From Devosia lacusdianchii (GTDB lineage: Bacteria > Pseudomonadota > Alphaproteobacteria > Rhizobiales > Devosiaceae), in contig NZ_CP092483.1 of assembly GCF_022429625.1 (NCBI RefSeq), positions 124,001 through 188,000 on the forward strand: 64,000 nucleotides of DNA. Direction: 5' to 3'. A model generated the notes under the pieces. It worked only from the letters and a program-made list of their open reading frames with translations, made no database searches and had not been told where the DNA came from. Of the stretch, positions 42,938 through 52,183 are shown piece by piece. A program made the translations under genes and the position numbers. Position 1 is the stretch's first letter; each line of letters begins with the position of its first letter.

Positions 42938-43815
42938 ACGACATCTCGACGCCCGGCCTCGCGGTCAGCGACATTACTGTCGCTTACCGCAACGGCACCA
43001 CCGCCATGAAACATGCCAGCTTCACCATTCCGCGCGGCTCCATCACCGCGCTGGTCGGCGTCAACGGCTCGGGCAAGTCGACCCTGTTCAAGGCCATTAT
43101 GGGTTTCGTGCCGCTGGCGGGTGGCTCGGTCGAGATCCTGGGCATTCCCGGCAAGCAGGCGCTGAAGCGCAATCTCGTCGCCTATGTCCCCCAGTCCGAG
43201 GATGTCGACTGGAACTTTCCGGTGCTGGTCGAGGATGTGGTGATGATGGGTCGCTACGGCCACATGAGCATGCTGCGCCGCCCCCGCAAGATCGACCACG
43301 ACATGGTCACCTCCGCCCTCGAGCGGGTGAACATGCTCGAATTCCGCCATCGGCAGATCGGCGAGCTCTCTGGCGGGCAGAAGAAGCGCGTCTTCCTCGC
43401 CCGCGCCCTGGCGCAGGAAGGGCAGGTGATCCTGCTCGACGAGCCGTTTACCGGTGTCGACGTCAAGACCGAGGATGCCATTGTCGCCCTGCTGCGGGAC
43501 CTGCGCGACGAGGGCAAGGTCATGCTGGTCTCGACGCACAACCTGGGCTCGGTCCCCGAATTCTGTGACCGCACCGTGCTGGTCAAGGGCACGGTCCTGG
43601 CCTCCGGCCCGACCAGCGAAATCTTCACCCGCGAATGGCTCGAGGAAACCTTCGGCGGCGCGCTGCGCCATTTCGTCCTCGCCGGCGCCGGCCTCCACGA
43701 TGACGACGATCCGCGTCACATCTCGGTGCTGACCGACGATGAACGACCGCTGGTCATGTACGGCGAAAAGGGCAAGATGACCACCAAGCAGTCCGATCCG
43801 GTCGAACCCAAATGA
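42934..43815 (+). CDS. sitB: Manganese/iron ABC transporter ATPase
   Basis: 293 residues. Walker [10 protein letters not shown], signature LSGGQKKR, Walker [13 protein letters not shown]-loop LVSTHN. The start overlaps the sitA stop as ATGA. A C-terminal extension after [13 protein letters not shown] is rich in Asp (HDDDDPRH) and unusual for SitB; it might bind metal (inference). Confidence 0.92.
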   Translation: MNDISTPGLAVSDITVAYRNGTTAMKHASFTIPRGSITALVGVNGSGKSTLFKAIMGFVPLAGGSVEILGIPGKQALKRNLVAYVPQSEDVDWNFPVLVEDVVMMGRYGHMSMLRRPRKIDHDMVTSALERVNMLEFRHRQIGELSGGQKKRVFLARALAQEGQVILLDEPFTGVDVKTEDAIVALLRDLRDEGKVMLVSTHNLGSVPEFCDRTVLVKGTVLASGPTSEIFTREWLEETFGGALRHFVLAGAGLHDDDDPRHISVLTDDERPLVMYGEKGKMTTKQSDPVEPK

Positions 43816-44666
43816 TCGAAACGCTGCTCCAGCCTTTTTCCTATGGCTACATGATCAACGCCATCTGGGTCTCGGCCCTTGTCGGCGGCGTCTGTGCATT
43901 CCTCTCGTCCTACCTCATGCTCAAGGGTTGGTCGCTGATCGGCGATGCCCTGAGCCACTCCATCGTCCCCGGCGTCGCCGGTGCCTATATGCTGGGCCTG
44001 CCGTTTTCGCTCGGCGCCTTCTTCTCAGGCGGGCTCGCCGCGGGGGCCATGCTGTTCCTCACCCAGCGAACCAAGCTCAAGGAAGATGCCGTCATCGGGT
44101 TGATCTTCACCGCCTTTTTCGGCCTCGGCCTGTTCATGATTTCGCTGTCGCCCACCTCGGTAAACATCCAGACCATCGTCATGGGCAATATCTTGGCCGT
44201 TACGCCCGAGGATACGCTGCAACTGGTGATTATCGCGGTCGTGACGCTGGCCGTGATGTTCGTCATCTGGAAGGACCTGATGGTCACCTTCTTCGACGAA
44301 AGCCATGCCCGCTCCATCGGCCTCAATCCACCGCTGCTGCGCGTGGTCTTCTTCACCCTGCTGGCCGCCTGCACCGTCGCCGCCATGCAAACTGTCGGCG
44401 CCTTCCTCGTCATCGCCATGGTGGTGACTCCCGGCGCCACCGCCTATCTGCTGACCGACCGCTTCCCGCGACTCATCCTCATCGCCATCGCGGTCGGCAC
44501 CCTGTCCTCCGCCATCGGCGCCTACATTTCCTTCTTCCTCGATGGCGCCACCGGCGGCGTCATCGTCGTGCTGCAGACCGTCGTCTTCCTTCTCGCCTTC
44601 ATCTTCGCGCCCAAGCACGGCCTGCTCGCCGCCCGGCGCAAGGCTGCAGCGGAGATCGCGTCATGA
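43812..44666 (+). CDS. sitC: Manganese/iron ABC transporter permease
   Basis: 284 residues, about eight helices of the ABC-3 family. [21 protein letters not shown] and the Gln-rich motif [20 protein letters not shown] are typical. Overlaps sitB by ATGA; sitD overlaps its end in the same manner. Confidence 0.92.
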   Translation: MIETLLQPFSYGYMINAIWVSALVGGVCAFLSSYLMLKGWSLIGDALSHSIVPGVAGAYMLGLPFSLGAFFSGGLAAGAMLFLTQRTKLKEDAVIGLIFTAFFGLGLFMISLSPTSVNIQTIVMGNILAVTPEDTLQLVIIAVVTLAVMFVIWKDLMVTFFDESHARSIGLNPPLLRVVFFTLLAACTVAAMQTVGAFLVIAMVVTPGATAYLLTDRFPRLILIAIAVGTLSSAIGAYISFFLDGATGGVIVVLQTVVFLLAFIFAPKHGLLAARRKAAAEIAS

Positions 44667-45502
44667 GCGACTTCCTCACCTACGCGCTCTGGCCGTTCCA
44701 GTTTCCGTTCATGACCTCGGCCATGCTGATCGCGGTCATGGTCGCCATACCCACGGCCTTGCTCTCTTGCTTTCTCGTTCTTAAAGGCTGGTCGCTGATG
44801 GGCGACGCCATTTCCCACGCCGTGCTCCCCGGCGTGGTGCTGGCCTATATCGTCGGCCTGCCGCTGGGCATCGGCGCCTTCGCCGCCGGCATGGGCTGCG
44901 CGCTCTCGGTCGGCTATCTCAAGGAAAACAGCCGCATCAAGGAAGACACTGTGATGGGCGTGGTCTTTGCCGGCCTCTTCGGCCTCGGCATTGTGCTCTA
45001 CACCTCGATCCAGACCGATGTGCATCTCGACCACATCCTCTTCGGCGACATCCTCGGCGTGTCGCCCGGCGACCTGATCCAGACCGGCATCATCGCCCTG
45101 GTAGTGACGTTGATCGTGTCAGCCAAATGGCGCGACCTGCTGCTGTTCACCTTCGATCCGCAACAGGCCGGCGCCATCGGCCTGCCGGTTCGTGTGCTGC
45201 ACTATGGCCTGCTCGCCTTGCTGTCGCTGACCATCGTCGCCGCCCTCACCGCCGTCGGCATCGTGCTGGTCATCGCCCTGCTGGTCGCCCCCGGCGCCAT
45301 CGCCTACCTGATCAGTAAGCGCTTCGCCCCGATGATGCTCATTGCGGTCGCCGTGTCGGTCGTGAGCTCCCTCGTCGGCATCTATGCCAGCTTCTTCATC
45401 GACAGCGCCCCGGCACCCACCATCGTCCTGCTGATGAGCGCGACGTTTGTGGTGACGTTCATCGTGACCACCATGCGGAGGCCGGCGGCCGTCACCGCTT
45501 GA
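44663..45502 (+). CDS. sitD: Manganese/iron ABC transporter permease
   Basis: 279 residues, ABC-3 family, paralogous to sitC (LVLKGWSLMGDAISHAVLPGV; LTAVGIVLVIALLVAPGAIA). ATG 44663 overlaps the sitC stop. The two permeases form the membrane channel. A repeat pair follows 15 bases after the stop. Confidence 0.92.
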   Translation: MSDFLTYALWPFQFPFMTSAMLIAVMVAIPTALLSCFLVLKGWSLMGDAISHAVLPGVVLAYIVGLPLGIGAFAAGMGCALSVGYLKENSRIKEDTVMGVVFAGLFGLGIVLYTSIQTDVHLDHILFGDILGVSPGDLIQTGIIALVVTLIVSAKWRDLLLFTFDPQQAGAIGLPVRVLHYGLLALLSLTIVAALTAVGIVLVIALLVAPGAIAYLISKRFAPMMLIAVAVSVVSSLVGIYASFFIDSAPAPTIVLLMSATFVVTFIVTTMRRPAAVTA

Positions 45503-45516
45503 CCTGCAAACCAGAT

Positions 45517-45586
45517 CGTCACCCCCGGGCTTGACCCGAAGGCTCTACGCAAGTGCATCACCCTCGGGTCAAGCCCGGGGGCGATG
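45517..45586. repeat. Family B palindromic repeat, inverted pair
   Basis: CGTCACCCCCGGGCTTGACC faces its inverted copy CATCGCCCCCGGGCTTGACC (read on the minus strand) with about 25 bases between. Each unit is itself a hairpin. The pair at 53107-53190 is the same family, sharing the inner AAGTGCA(T/A)CACCCTCGGG. Confidence 0.85.
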
Positions 45587-45666
45587 TCCCGTGGTAGGAT
45601 CACTTCTCCCCCTTATCCCCGCCCCCAAAGTTCAGCCGGATACTCCTCGCCAAAGGAGATCACCCC

Positions 45667-46716
45667 ATGGACCACACACCCCGCCTGACCCTCCCCTTCA
45701 TCATGCCCGGCCAGGCGCAAAAGCACATCACCCACAACGAGGCCATCCAGGCGCTCGATGCCCTGGTGCAGCCATCAGTCGAAAGCCGCGCCGTCACCGC
45801 GCCGCCGACGACGCCCCTGCCGGGCGAGGCCTGGCTGGTGCCAGCGGGCGCCACCGGCGCCTGGGCTGGCCACGCCGACGAGATCGCCGCCTGGCAATCG
45901 GGCGCCTGGAGCTTCTACGATCCCGCGCCCGGCTGGCAGATCTACGTCAAATCCGACAAGACCCAGCTCGTTTTCGACGCCGGTGCTTGGGCACCCCTGG
46001 CCTCGCTCGCCTCCGGCCTGCCACGCCTGGGCATCAACACCACGGCCGATGCCACCAATCGCCTCGCCGTCGCCGCGGCGGCAACCCTGCTCACCCATGC
46101 GGGCAACGGCCACCAGGTCAAGATCAACAAGGCCGCTGCGGGCGATACCGCGAGCCTGCTCTACCAGACCAACTGGTCCGGGCGCGCCGAGATGGGGCTG
46201 GCCGGCGACGACAACTGGCGGCTGAAGGTCAGCCCCGACGGCTCCACCTGGGTCAATGCCCTCACCGTCAACGCCGCGACTGGTGCCGCGACGGTTGCCG
46301 CCACCTTCCGTCCCGCCACGGATAATGCCATGACCCTTGGCGCATCAGGCGCCCGCTGGTCCGCCGTCTGGGCCGCCACCGGCACTATCCAGACCTCCGA
46401 TGCCAGGCAAAAGACCGATATCGCCCCCTCCGATCTCGGCCTCGATTTCATCTTGGGGCTCAATCCGGTCAAATACCGCTGGTCTGTTGGCGGCAATGAG
46501 GACGGCGCATCGCGCCCCGGCCGCCGCACCCACTATGGGCTGCTCGCCCAGGAGGTGCAGGCTGTGCTGGGACCGCGCGACTTTGCCGGCCATATCCTGG
46601 CCGACCCCGACGACCCCGACAGCGAACAGGGCCTGCGCTACGACGCTTTCATCGCCCCGCTGATCGCGGCCATCCAAACCCTGGCGGCGCGGCTTGATGC
46701 ACTCGAACAGCCCTAG
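45667..46716 (+). CDS. Phage tail-fibre-like protein with DUF2793 and S74 chaperone domain
   Basis: 349 residues. N-terminal DUF2793 (LPFIMPGQAQKHITHNEAIQ), a beta-rich middle, and a C-terminal peptidase S74 intramolecular chaperone: TSDARQKTDI with the Ser-Asp cleavage pair, then YGLLAQEVQAVL and a final coiled coil (AAIQTLAARLDALEQ). Such domains trimerise fibres and cut themselves off. No other phage gene is near, so it is a stand-alone relic or a recruited surface fibre. Its stop shares bases with the TetR stop. Confidence 0.85.
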   Translation: MDHTPRLTLPFIMPGQAQKHITHNEAIQALDALVQPSVESRAVTAPPTTPLPGEAWLVPAGATGAWAGHADEIAAWQSGAWSFYDPAPGWQIYVKSDKTQLVFDAGAWAPLASLASGLPRLGINTTADATNRLAVAAAATLLTHAGNGHQVKINKAAAGDTASLLYQTNWSGRAEMGLAGDDNWRLKVSPDGSTWVNALTVNAATGAATVAATFRPATDNAMTLGASGARWSAVWAATGTIQTSDARQKTDIAPSDLGLDFILGLNPVKYRWSVGGNEDGASRPGRRTHYGLLAQEVQAVLGPRDFAGHILADPDDPDSEQGLRYDAFIAPLIAAIQTLAARLDALEQP

Positions 46717-47297
46717 GCCCGCAGGCCCTGCAACAACGCGAACAGGGCCAGCCGATAGTCATCCATCTCCTCCACCGGCACTGTTGCCGCCCGGTCGAAC
46801 ATGGCGCCGAACAGATGCGCCATGGCGACCACGGGCACCGGTTTCAGCGCGCCCGCGGCGACCGCATCCTCCAGCCCGCAGATCAGCGTATTGAGCCCGT
46901 GCCGCATGTCGATCTCGTTGAGCACCGCGCGGCCGAGCACGGCTGGCGCGTCGATCACCAAGATCTGCCGCCGCCCAGGGTCGCGCATGGCCGCGAGGAA
47001 GGCCAAGCCACCGGCTGCCAGCAGCGATACTGGATCGCTCGATCCGGTCGGCGTTGCCGTCTCGATCATCTTGGCCACATCGGCATGCTCCTGCTCCACC
47101 ACCGCGGTGAACAGGGCCGTCTTGTCGGCGAAGTGGTGGTAAAGCGCCCCGCGCGTCACCCCCGCCGCCGCCACGATTTCCGGCGTTCCCGTCCCCGCAT
47201 AGCCCTTCTCGGCAAAGAGGGCCCTGGCCGCCTGCAGCAGCGCTCCCCGCGTTTCCGCACGGCGCTCCGACTGCGTGCGCCTATTTTCCTGTTGCAT
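46713..47297 (-). CDS. TetR-family regulator
   Basis: 194 residues. HTH: ARALFAEKGYAGTGTPEIVAAAGVTRGALYHHFADKTALF. The C-terminal domain resembles the TetR_C group with RQILVIDAPAVLG. It diverges from the VOC gene across 80 bp holding two matching operators, one of which covers its own ribosome site and start codon. Confidence 0.88.
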   Translation of the reverse strand: MQQENRRTQSERRAETRGALLQAARALFAEKGYAGTGTPEIVAAAGVTRGALYHHFADKTALFTAVVEQEHADVAKMIETATPTGSSDPVSLLAAGGLAFLAAMRDPGRRQILVIDAPAVLGRAVLNEIDMRHGLNTLICGLEDAVAAGALKPVPVVAMAHLFGAMFDRAATVPVEEMDDYRLALFALLQGLRA

Positions 47298-47345
47298 ACA
47301 TGCTGCCTGTATGTTAGATCGAAGTTACATACATGCAGAATGTAT
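47296..47345. promoter_or_regulatory. Two TetR operators between divergent genes
   Basis: ATACAT-GCTGC-CTGTAT at 47296-47312 and ATACAT-GCAGA-ATGTAT at 47329-47345. The 17-bp sites share the left arm, the GC spacer start and TGTAT, and their centres are 33 bp apart, close to three helical turns, allowing binding on one face. Confidence 0.75.
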
Positions 47346-47377
47346 CAAACGTTCGGCTTACACAAGGAGAAATGATC

Positions 47378-47791
47378 ATGATGAAGATGCTGGCGCTCTA
47401 TCCCCTGCTGCTGGTGCCCGATGTCGAGGCCACGGCTCAGTTCTACGAACAGAACCTCGGTTTCACCCGCGTGTTCTCAAGCGACTGGTATGTCCACCTG
47501 CGTTCGCCCGCCGATCAGGTCTATGAGCTCGCCGTGATCCACTACCAGCACGACACCATCCCCGAAGTCTCGCGCAAGCCCACTTCTGGCCTGCTGCTGA
47601 GTTTCGAAGTGGCCGACTCTGCCGCCGAACACGCCCGCATGCTGGCCGCCGGCGTCGAGATCGTTCAGCCGCTGCGCGACGAGGTCTTCGGCCAGCGTCA
47701 CTTCATCGCCAGCGATCCCAACGGCATCCTGCTCGACATCATCACCCAGATCGAACCCGATCCGGAATGGCTCAAGGCTCAGGGCCAGTAG
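47378..47791 (+). CDS. VOC-fold protein under TetR control
   Basis: 137 residues, vicinal oxygen chelate fold: [20 protein letters not shown], then [16 protein letters not shown]. Three ATGs lie close together; AAGGAG at 47364-47369 is best spaced for ATG 47378. The TetR pairing suggests detoxification or resistance, as with bleomycin-type VOC proteins. Confidence 0.8.
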   Translation: MMKMLALYPLLLVPDVEATAQFYEQNLGFTRVFSSDWYVHLRSPADQVYELAVIHYQHDTIPEVSRKPTSGLLLSFEVADSAAEHARMLAAGVEIVQPLRDEVFGQRHFIASDPNGILLDIITQIEPDPEWLKAQGQ

Positions 47792-47801
47792 CACGACCGT
47801 G

Positions 47802-47824
47802 ATCCCCGGCACGTCGCCGGGGAT
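47802..47824. terminator. Hairpin after the VOC gene
   Basis: ATCCCCGGC-ACGTC-GCCGGGGAT, perfect 9-bp arms, 10 bases after the stop; no T-run follows, so it may be a partial terminator or a repeat remnant. Confidence 0.5.
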
Positions 47825-47916
47825 TGCCCCTCCTTCGCAAAGATTCTCATCTGCCCGCTTGGCGTCGCCGCCCCTCCCGGATAGTCTGAGGCACGTACAT
47901 CTGGGAGGATCCGCGC

Positions 47917-49041
47917 ATGAGCGGCAAACGCCTCGGTATCGGCTTTATCGGTACCGGCAATATTTCGTCGGCCTATCTGCGGGCCATTCTCGGCCACGAA
48001 AACATGGCCGGCTTTCCGGTTCTCGATATCAAGGCGCTGGCCGACATGCGGCCCGAGGCGTCGCAGGCGCGCGCCGCCGAATTCGGCCTCAAATCCATGT
48101 CCATCGACGACATGCTTGCCGATCCCGAGATCGCCCTTGTCATCAATCTCACCATTCCACGCGCCCATGTCGAGGTGGGACTCAAATGCCTCGCCGCCGG
48201 AAAGCACGTCTATTCCGAAAAGCCGCTGGGCATTACCTATGCCGAGGGCCGCACGCTGCTCGACGCCGCCAACAAGGCGGGCCTGCGCATCGGCTCGGCA
48301 CCAGATACTTTCCTCGGTGGTTCACACCAGCAGGCCCGTGCGGTTGTCGACAGCGGCGCCCTCGGCCAGATCGTCGGCGGCACCGCCTTCATGCAGGTGC
48401 CAGGCCACGAAGCGTGGCATCCCGATCCTGCTTTCTACTACGATATCGGCGGCGGCCCGGTGCTCGATATGGGCCCCTATTACATCACCGATCTGGTCAA
48501 CCTGTTCGGCCCGGTCGCCCGGGTTTCAGCTATGTCCTCGCGGCTGCGCAACCAGCGCCCCGTCCTGTCCGAGCCCAAGCAGGGCCAGATCATGGACGTC
48601 AAGGTCGATACCCACGTCACTGGGTCACTCGGCTTCGCCAATGGTGCTATCGTCCAGGTCGGCATGAGCTTTGACGTCCCGGCCCACAAGCATGTGCCGC
48701 TCGAACTCTACGGCACCGAGGCCAGCCTCATCGTCCCCGATCCAAACTTCTTCGGCGGCGAGGTTGAACTGCGCAAACGCGGTCGCGACGAGACCTGGAC
48801 GCCGGTGCTGGTGACCCAGCCCTATGCCGATGGCAATTATCGCTCGCTCGGCGTCGCCGACATGGCGCAGGGCATTCTCGACAACCGCCCGCACCGCGCC
48901 AATGGCGACCTGGCCCTCCACGTCCTCGAAGTCATGGAAGCCTTCGCCACCGCCTCGCGCGAAGGTCGCACTATCGACATCAAGACCCCGGTTACCCGCC
49001 CGGCGCCGCTGGCCGACTCGCTGCGCGACGGCCGCATCTGA
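47917..49041 (+). CDS. Gfo/Idh/MocA-family oxidoreductase
   Basis: 374 residues. Rossmann motif GIGFIGTGNISSAY, catalytic EKPLGITYAEG (Lys in EKP) and the dimer domain with DIGGGPVLDMGPYYI. These enzymes oxidise sugar or cyclitol hydroxyls with NAD(P). GGGAGG is about eight bases upstream. It stands alone with no sugar transporter beside it. Confidence 0.88.
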   Translation: MSGKRLGIGFIGTGNISSAYLRAILGHENMAGFPVLDIKALADMRPEASQARAAEFGLKSMSIDDMLADPEIALVINLTIPRAHVEVGLKCLAAGKHVYSEKPLGITYAEGRTLLDAANKAGLRIGSAPDTFLGGSHQQARAVVDSGALGQIVGGTAFMQVPGHEAWHPDPAFYYDIGGGPVLDMGPYYITDLVNLFGPVARVSAMSSRLRNQRPVLSEPKQGQIMDVKVDTHVTGSLGFANGAIVQVGMSFDVPAHKHVPLELYGTEASLIVPDPNFFGGEVELRKRGRDETWTPVLVTQPYADGNYRSLGVADMAQGILDNRPHRANGDLALHVLEVMEAFATASREGRTIDIKTPVTRPAPLADSLRDGRI

Positions 49042-49107
49042 CGCGGGGATGGCAGATCGGACCGGACTGGGCTAAAGCACAGTCCGGCCCATCGTCACCG
49101 GACTTTC

Positions 49108-49914
49108 ATGACCCGCGAACTTCCGACCATTGTCAGCTTCTGGCACGGCCCGATGAGCTGGCTGGAGCGCCTCAGCATCGCGTCCTTCCTGCGCGCCGGC
49201 CACCAGGTCGAAGTCTATGCCTACGATCCCATCGATGGCCTGCCCGCCAATGCCACTGCCCGCGACGCGGCCGAGGTCCTGCCGCGCGACAAGCTGGTTT
49301 TCTACAAGGGCAAGGGCACGCCGGGCGTCTTCTCCGACTACTTCCGCATGACCGTGCTGCGGCAGGGCAGGGGCGTCTATGCCGATCTCGACGTCTATTG
49401 CGTCCGTCCCATCGAGGGGCCGCCCGATTACCTGATGGCCTATGAGCGCCCGGGCTCGATCAATGGTGCCGTGTTGCACATCCCCGCCGATGCGCCGCTG
49501 CTCGATGATCTCCTGGCCATCTTCACCAACGCCAACAGGCCCTTGCTCGAGCCGCACCTGCCAGCCTTCCGGCGCATGGAAGTCGCAGTCCGCCGCCTGT
49601 TTGGCGAACACATCGCCCCCGAGGACATGCAATACGGCGCCACCGGCCCGATGGCGCTAACCTATTACATGCGCAATCGCGGCCTCGAGCATCTGGTTCT
49701 GCCCAGCACCGCGCTTTACCCGATCCCCTACGAGGGCATCCCCGCGCTGATGCAGCCCGGCTCCAGCATCGATCCGGCCATCACTCCGGAGACGCTGACC
49801 GTCCATCTCTGGCGCAGCCAGCTCACCCGCCGCGGCAGGGCCGATATGCCGTTGCCGGAACCGGGTAGCGCGCTTTGGGAACTGTGCCGACGCGAAGGTG
49901 TCGCGCTCGCCTGA
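49108..49914 (+). CDS. Glycosyltransferase with DXD motif (capsular/GT32-like)
   Basis: 268 residues. SFWHGPMSWLERLSIASFLRAGH at the start and GVYADLDVYCVRPI in the middle give the Gly_transf_sug (DXD) signature for nucleotide-sugar binding. It is probably a cytoplasmic transferase for a surface glycan. Convergent with a second glycosyltransferase across a hairpin. Confidence 0.82.
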   Translation: MTRELPTIVSFWHGPMSWLERLSIASFLRAGHQVEVYAYDPIDGLPANATARDAAEVLPRDKLVFYKGKGTPGVFSDYFRMTVLRQGRGVYADLDVYCVRPIEGPPDYLMAYERPGSINGAVLHIPADAPLLDDLLAIFTNANRPLLEPHLPAFRRMEVAVRRLFGEHIAPEDMQYGATGPMALTYYMRNRGLEHLVLPSTALYPIPYEGIPALMQPGSSIDPAITPETLTVHLWRSQLTRRGRADMPLPEPGSALWELCRREGVALA

Positions 49915-49947
49915 ACTGCCCCAAAACTTGCCCACCCACAACCGCTT

Positions 49948-49968
49948 CCCGCGGATTTGATCCGCGGG
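49948..49968. terminator. Hairpin between convergent glycosyltransferase genes
   Basis: CCCGCGGA-TTTGA-TCCGCGGG, 8-bp arms. No T-run on either side; resembles the core of family B repeats. Confidence 0.5.
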
Positions 49969-50027
49969 TCACTCTCAACCCGGCACAAGCGATTGTGGAG
50001 TGAGAAAATCGAGCCCGCCCGTCAGAG

Positions 50028-50915
50028 CTACCGGCCCAGCCCCAACCGCTTCTTCCACCAGCGCTTCCAGCGGTGGCGGGCGAACCGGTAGAACAGTTCG
50101 TTTGTCATCACATGGCGGTAAAGCCGAGCAAACGCCACGCTTTGCAGCATGCCCGCCAGCACCCCCCAGGGCTTGGTATCGCCCGTATAGTGCAGAATGG
50201 CTGGGTCGAGGCCTTCATGGGCGTGGCGCGCATCAATGGTGTTCCATCGCCAGTTCAATTGCAGCCAGTTCCGCGCGAAGACCAGGTTCAGAAAATCCTG
50301 ATCGTAGTAGATACGTGCCATGATGCCGTCGCGCAGTGCTTGCTCCATCCGCCCGATAATGTCGGCCGCTCGCCATTGCGGCACGTCGATCAGCACCATG
50401 CCGGCATTGAAATAGGGGTCGGCGACGTCAAAAATGTCGCGATTGCCCTTTAGGTCGCGCCGACCGGTGATGAACGCCCCTATGCTGTCGCGTACTGCCG
50501 CGATCGGCTTGCCTTCCATGTCGATGTCAAACAGTTTCTCGATATTGTCGCGCACCAGCATGTCACAATCGAGATAGAGCACCCGTTCGACATCAGGGCC
50601 CACCAGCCTGTCGATCATCAGGCGCGCGTAGACGATATTACTGAGCCGCTTGTTCTCTGGCATGCGCTTGGCAACGTCCCGAAACAGGGTCGATCCATCG
50701 AGGTCGTGCCACCGCAAAGTCACAGGAAACTCTGCGGTGATCGCCTGTAGGTCGGCGCGATGCTCCGGTGTCAATGTGCGATGGCACAGGTGAAACACCA
50801 GGTCGGTGCGCCGCCGCGTAAATAGGCATACTGAGCGCATCGTGGCATAGGCCGGTGCCCAAAAGTTGTCATCAAAGGTCAGCGCGATATGGATGGCGCC
50901 GTTCGTTTGGGTCAT
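50028..50915 (-). CDS. Glycosyltransferase family 8 protein
   Basis: 295 residues. HIALTFDDNFWAPAYATMRSV, the metal-binding YLDCDMLVRDNI (DxD) and YFNAGMVLIDVPQWR mark GT8 retaining transferases such as LgtC/RfaJ that add glucose or galactose to LPS. The C-terminus is strongly basic (RHRWKRWWKKRLGLGR), suited to bind the inner membrane. Confidence 0.88.
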   Translation of the reverse strand: MTQTNGAIHIALTFDDNFWAPAYATMRSVCLFTRRRTDLVFHLCHRTLTPEHRADLQAITAEFPVTLRWHDLDGSTLFRDVAKRMPENKRLSNIVYARLMIDRLVGPDVERVLYLDCDMLVRDNIEKLFDIDMEGKPIAAVRDSIGAFITGRRDLKGNRDIFDVADPYFNAGMVLIDVPQWRAADIIGRMEQALRDGIMARIYYDQDFLNLVFARNWLQLNWRWNTIDARHAHEGLDPAILHYTGDTKPWGVLAGMLQSVAFARLYRHVMTNELFYRFARHRWKRWWKKRLGLGR

Positions 50916-51002
50916 TTATGCGGTCTGGCCCCGGTTGCGATCGCCGGAGACAAACCTTATCGCGCCAGCCAATGCAAGCCGCCGCTCACGCCGATGCCGC
51001 TT

Positions 51003-51605
51003 TCACCAGCGCCAGGTCAGCGCCGCCGCATTCGCTGCGTCGAAATGCAACGTCACCTCGGTGTCGTTGACCGGGTTGTAGACGTCGTCGGTATATTGCC
51101 GCTGCAACAGCGTAATCGTCTGCGCATCGGCATCCGATGAGCGATAGAGATAGTCGAAGCAATCCAGCGTATCAGCCGCTTGGGTGGCTTCCACCTCGGC
51201 CTTGAGCGCATGCAGTTCGCGCCCAACCAGCAGCTTGCCTTCGGGCCGGCTGATCGCCCGCAAAGTCGGCACCCAGTCTTCGCCGGTCTCGCAGATATAG
51301 CGATTGTCTTTGAACGTGCCCCGATCGGTAAAGGCGATATCGACTGCCTCGCTCCAGGCATTGCCGATCTCGAATTCGGCTCCAGTATCGGTCACGTCGA
51401 GGTAGATATCGGACCAGCCGCAACTGCCCGCTTCCTCGGCATAGCACCAACGCTCGCTGCTGCTCATCAGCGTCGCGACATCGCTCATCGCTACCAGTTT
51501 GTTGGCCTTGTAGCGCTCGATGATGCCCTGCGTCGCCGCGTCGAAGCCAAAGGCGGATGGTGTAAAGCTCAGGCTCAATGCTGCGATCGCAAGCGCGATT
51601 CTCAT
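51003..51605 (-). CDS. Secreted Cys-containing protein of unknown function
   Basis: 200 residues from ATG 51605 (GGAGGG upstream). Signal peptide ends PSAFG|F. Four Cys (RWCYAE, GSCGWS, YICETG, LDCFDY) probably form two disulfides. Similar in size and Cys-Tyr/Trp pattern to the product at 61852. No family name. Confidence 0.65.
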   Translation of the reverse strand: MRIALAIAALSLSFTPSAFGFDAATQGIIERYKANKLVAMSDVATLMSSSERWCYAEEAGSCGWSDIYLDVTDTGAEFEIGNAWSEAVDIAFTDRGTFKDNRYICETGEDWVPTLRAISRPEGKLLVGRELHALKAEVEATQAADTLDCFDYLYRSSDADAQTITLLQRQYTDDVYNPVNDTEVTLHFDAANAAALTWRW

Positions 51606-51692
51606 ATCGGGTCCCTCCGAAAAAACTGGCCGCACGATGGCCCCGATCATAGCATCGCGCCTTTGCGGCGAAAGCAGGTTCGGCGTACCGGG

Positions 51693-51728
51693 TTGACAAG
51701 CTGACATAATGTAACAATAAAAGTTACA
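51693..51728 (+). promoter_or_regulatory. Promoter and operator of the Rrf2 gene, probably leaderless
   Basis: -35 TTGACA (51693-51698), 17-bp spacer, -10 AATAAA (51716-51721). Counting seven bases on, transcription would start at or near 51728, the A of the ATG. A perfect dyad TGTAAC-N7-GTTACA (51710-51728) covers the -10 box and the start codon. No ribosome site is present. Confidence 0.6.
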
Positions 51729-52183
51729 TGAAACGCTCAAGCCGCCTCTCCCTTGCTCTTCACGCCCTGGTCCATCTGCATAAGCAGCCTAATGAGGCCA
51801 TCACCTCTGCGACCCTGGCTACTTGCCTCATGACCAATCCCGTGGTGGTGCGCCGCGTGCTGGGCGAACTGCGCGAGGCCGGCCTCGTCGCCTCGACCAA
51901 GGGCCACGACGGCGGCTGGCGCCTGCTGCGTCCCGCCGGCGAGATCAGCCTGCGCGCGGTCTATGCGGCCATGGGAGAGAGCCTGCTCATCCGCACCGAA
52001 AGCGATGCCGGCGATATCCAGTGCGGCATCGTCCGATCCGTCAACGCCGTCATGGGCGAGTTCATCGCCGATGCCGAGGCCCTGCTGGCGGCTCGGTTGG
52101 AGCGCGTTTCCCTGGCCGAGATCGCTGCTCAGGCCAGCCCCAATCCCCTTCACGCCCATCAGAAAGGTCATCACCATGGATGA
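51728..52183 (+). CDS. Rrf2-family regulator
   Basis: 151 residues. Winged helix: SLALHALVHLHKQPNEAITS, TNPVVVRRVLGELREAGLV, wing GHDGGWRLLR. It has one Cys in the N-terminal half (ATCLMT) and one in IQCGIV; no complete cluster motif. The tail is His rich (HAHQKGHHHG), perhaps binding metal. It overlaps the reductase gene by 8 bp. Confidence 0.87.
   Translation: MKRSSRLSLALHALVHLHKQPNEAITSATLATCLMTNPVVVRRVLGELREAGLVASTKGHDGGWRLLRPAGEISLRAVYAAMGESLLIRTESDAGDIQCGIVRSVNAVMGEFIADAEALLAARLERVSLAEIAAQASPNPLHAHQKGHHHG

Noticed and set aside
43928..44662. A 5' extension of sitD by 245 codons
   Set aside because: The extension is out of frame inside sitC and is Arg/His/Pro rich; sitD has its own ATG overlapping the sitC stop.
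45667..46716. Prophage
   Set aside because: Only one phage-type gene; no integrase, capsid, terminase or att-like repeats around it.
47802..47824. Hairpin as part of the family B repeats
   Set aside because: It lacks the CGTCACC outer block and the TTGACC loop, and it has no inverted partner.
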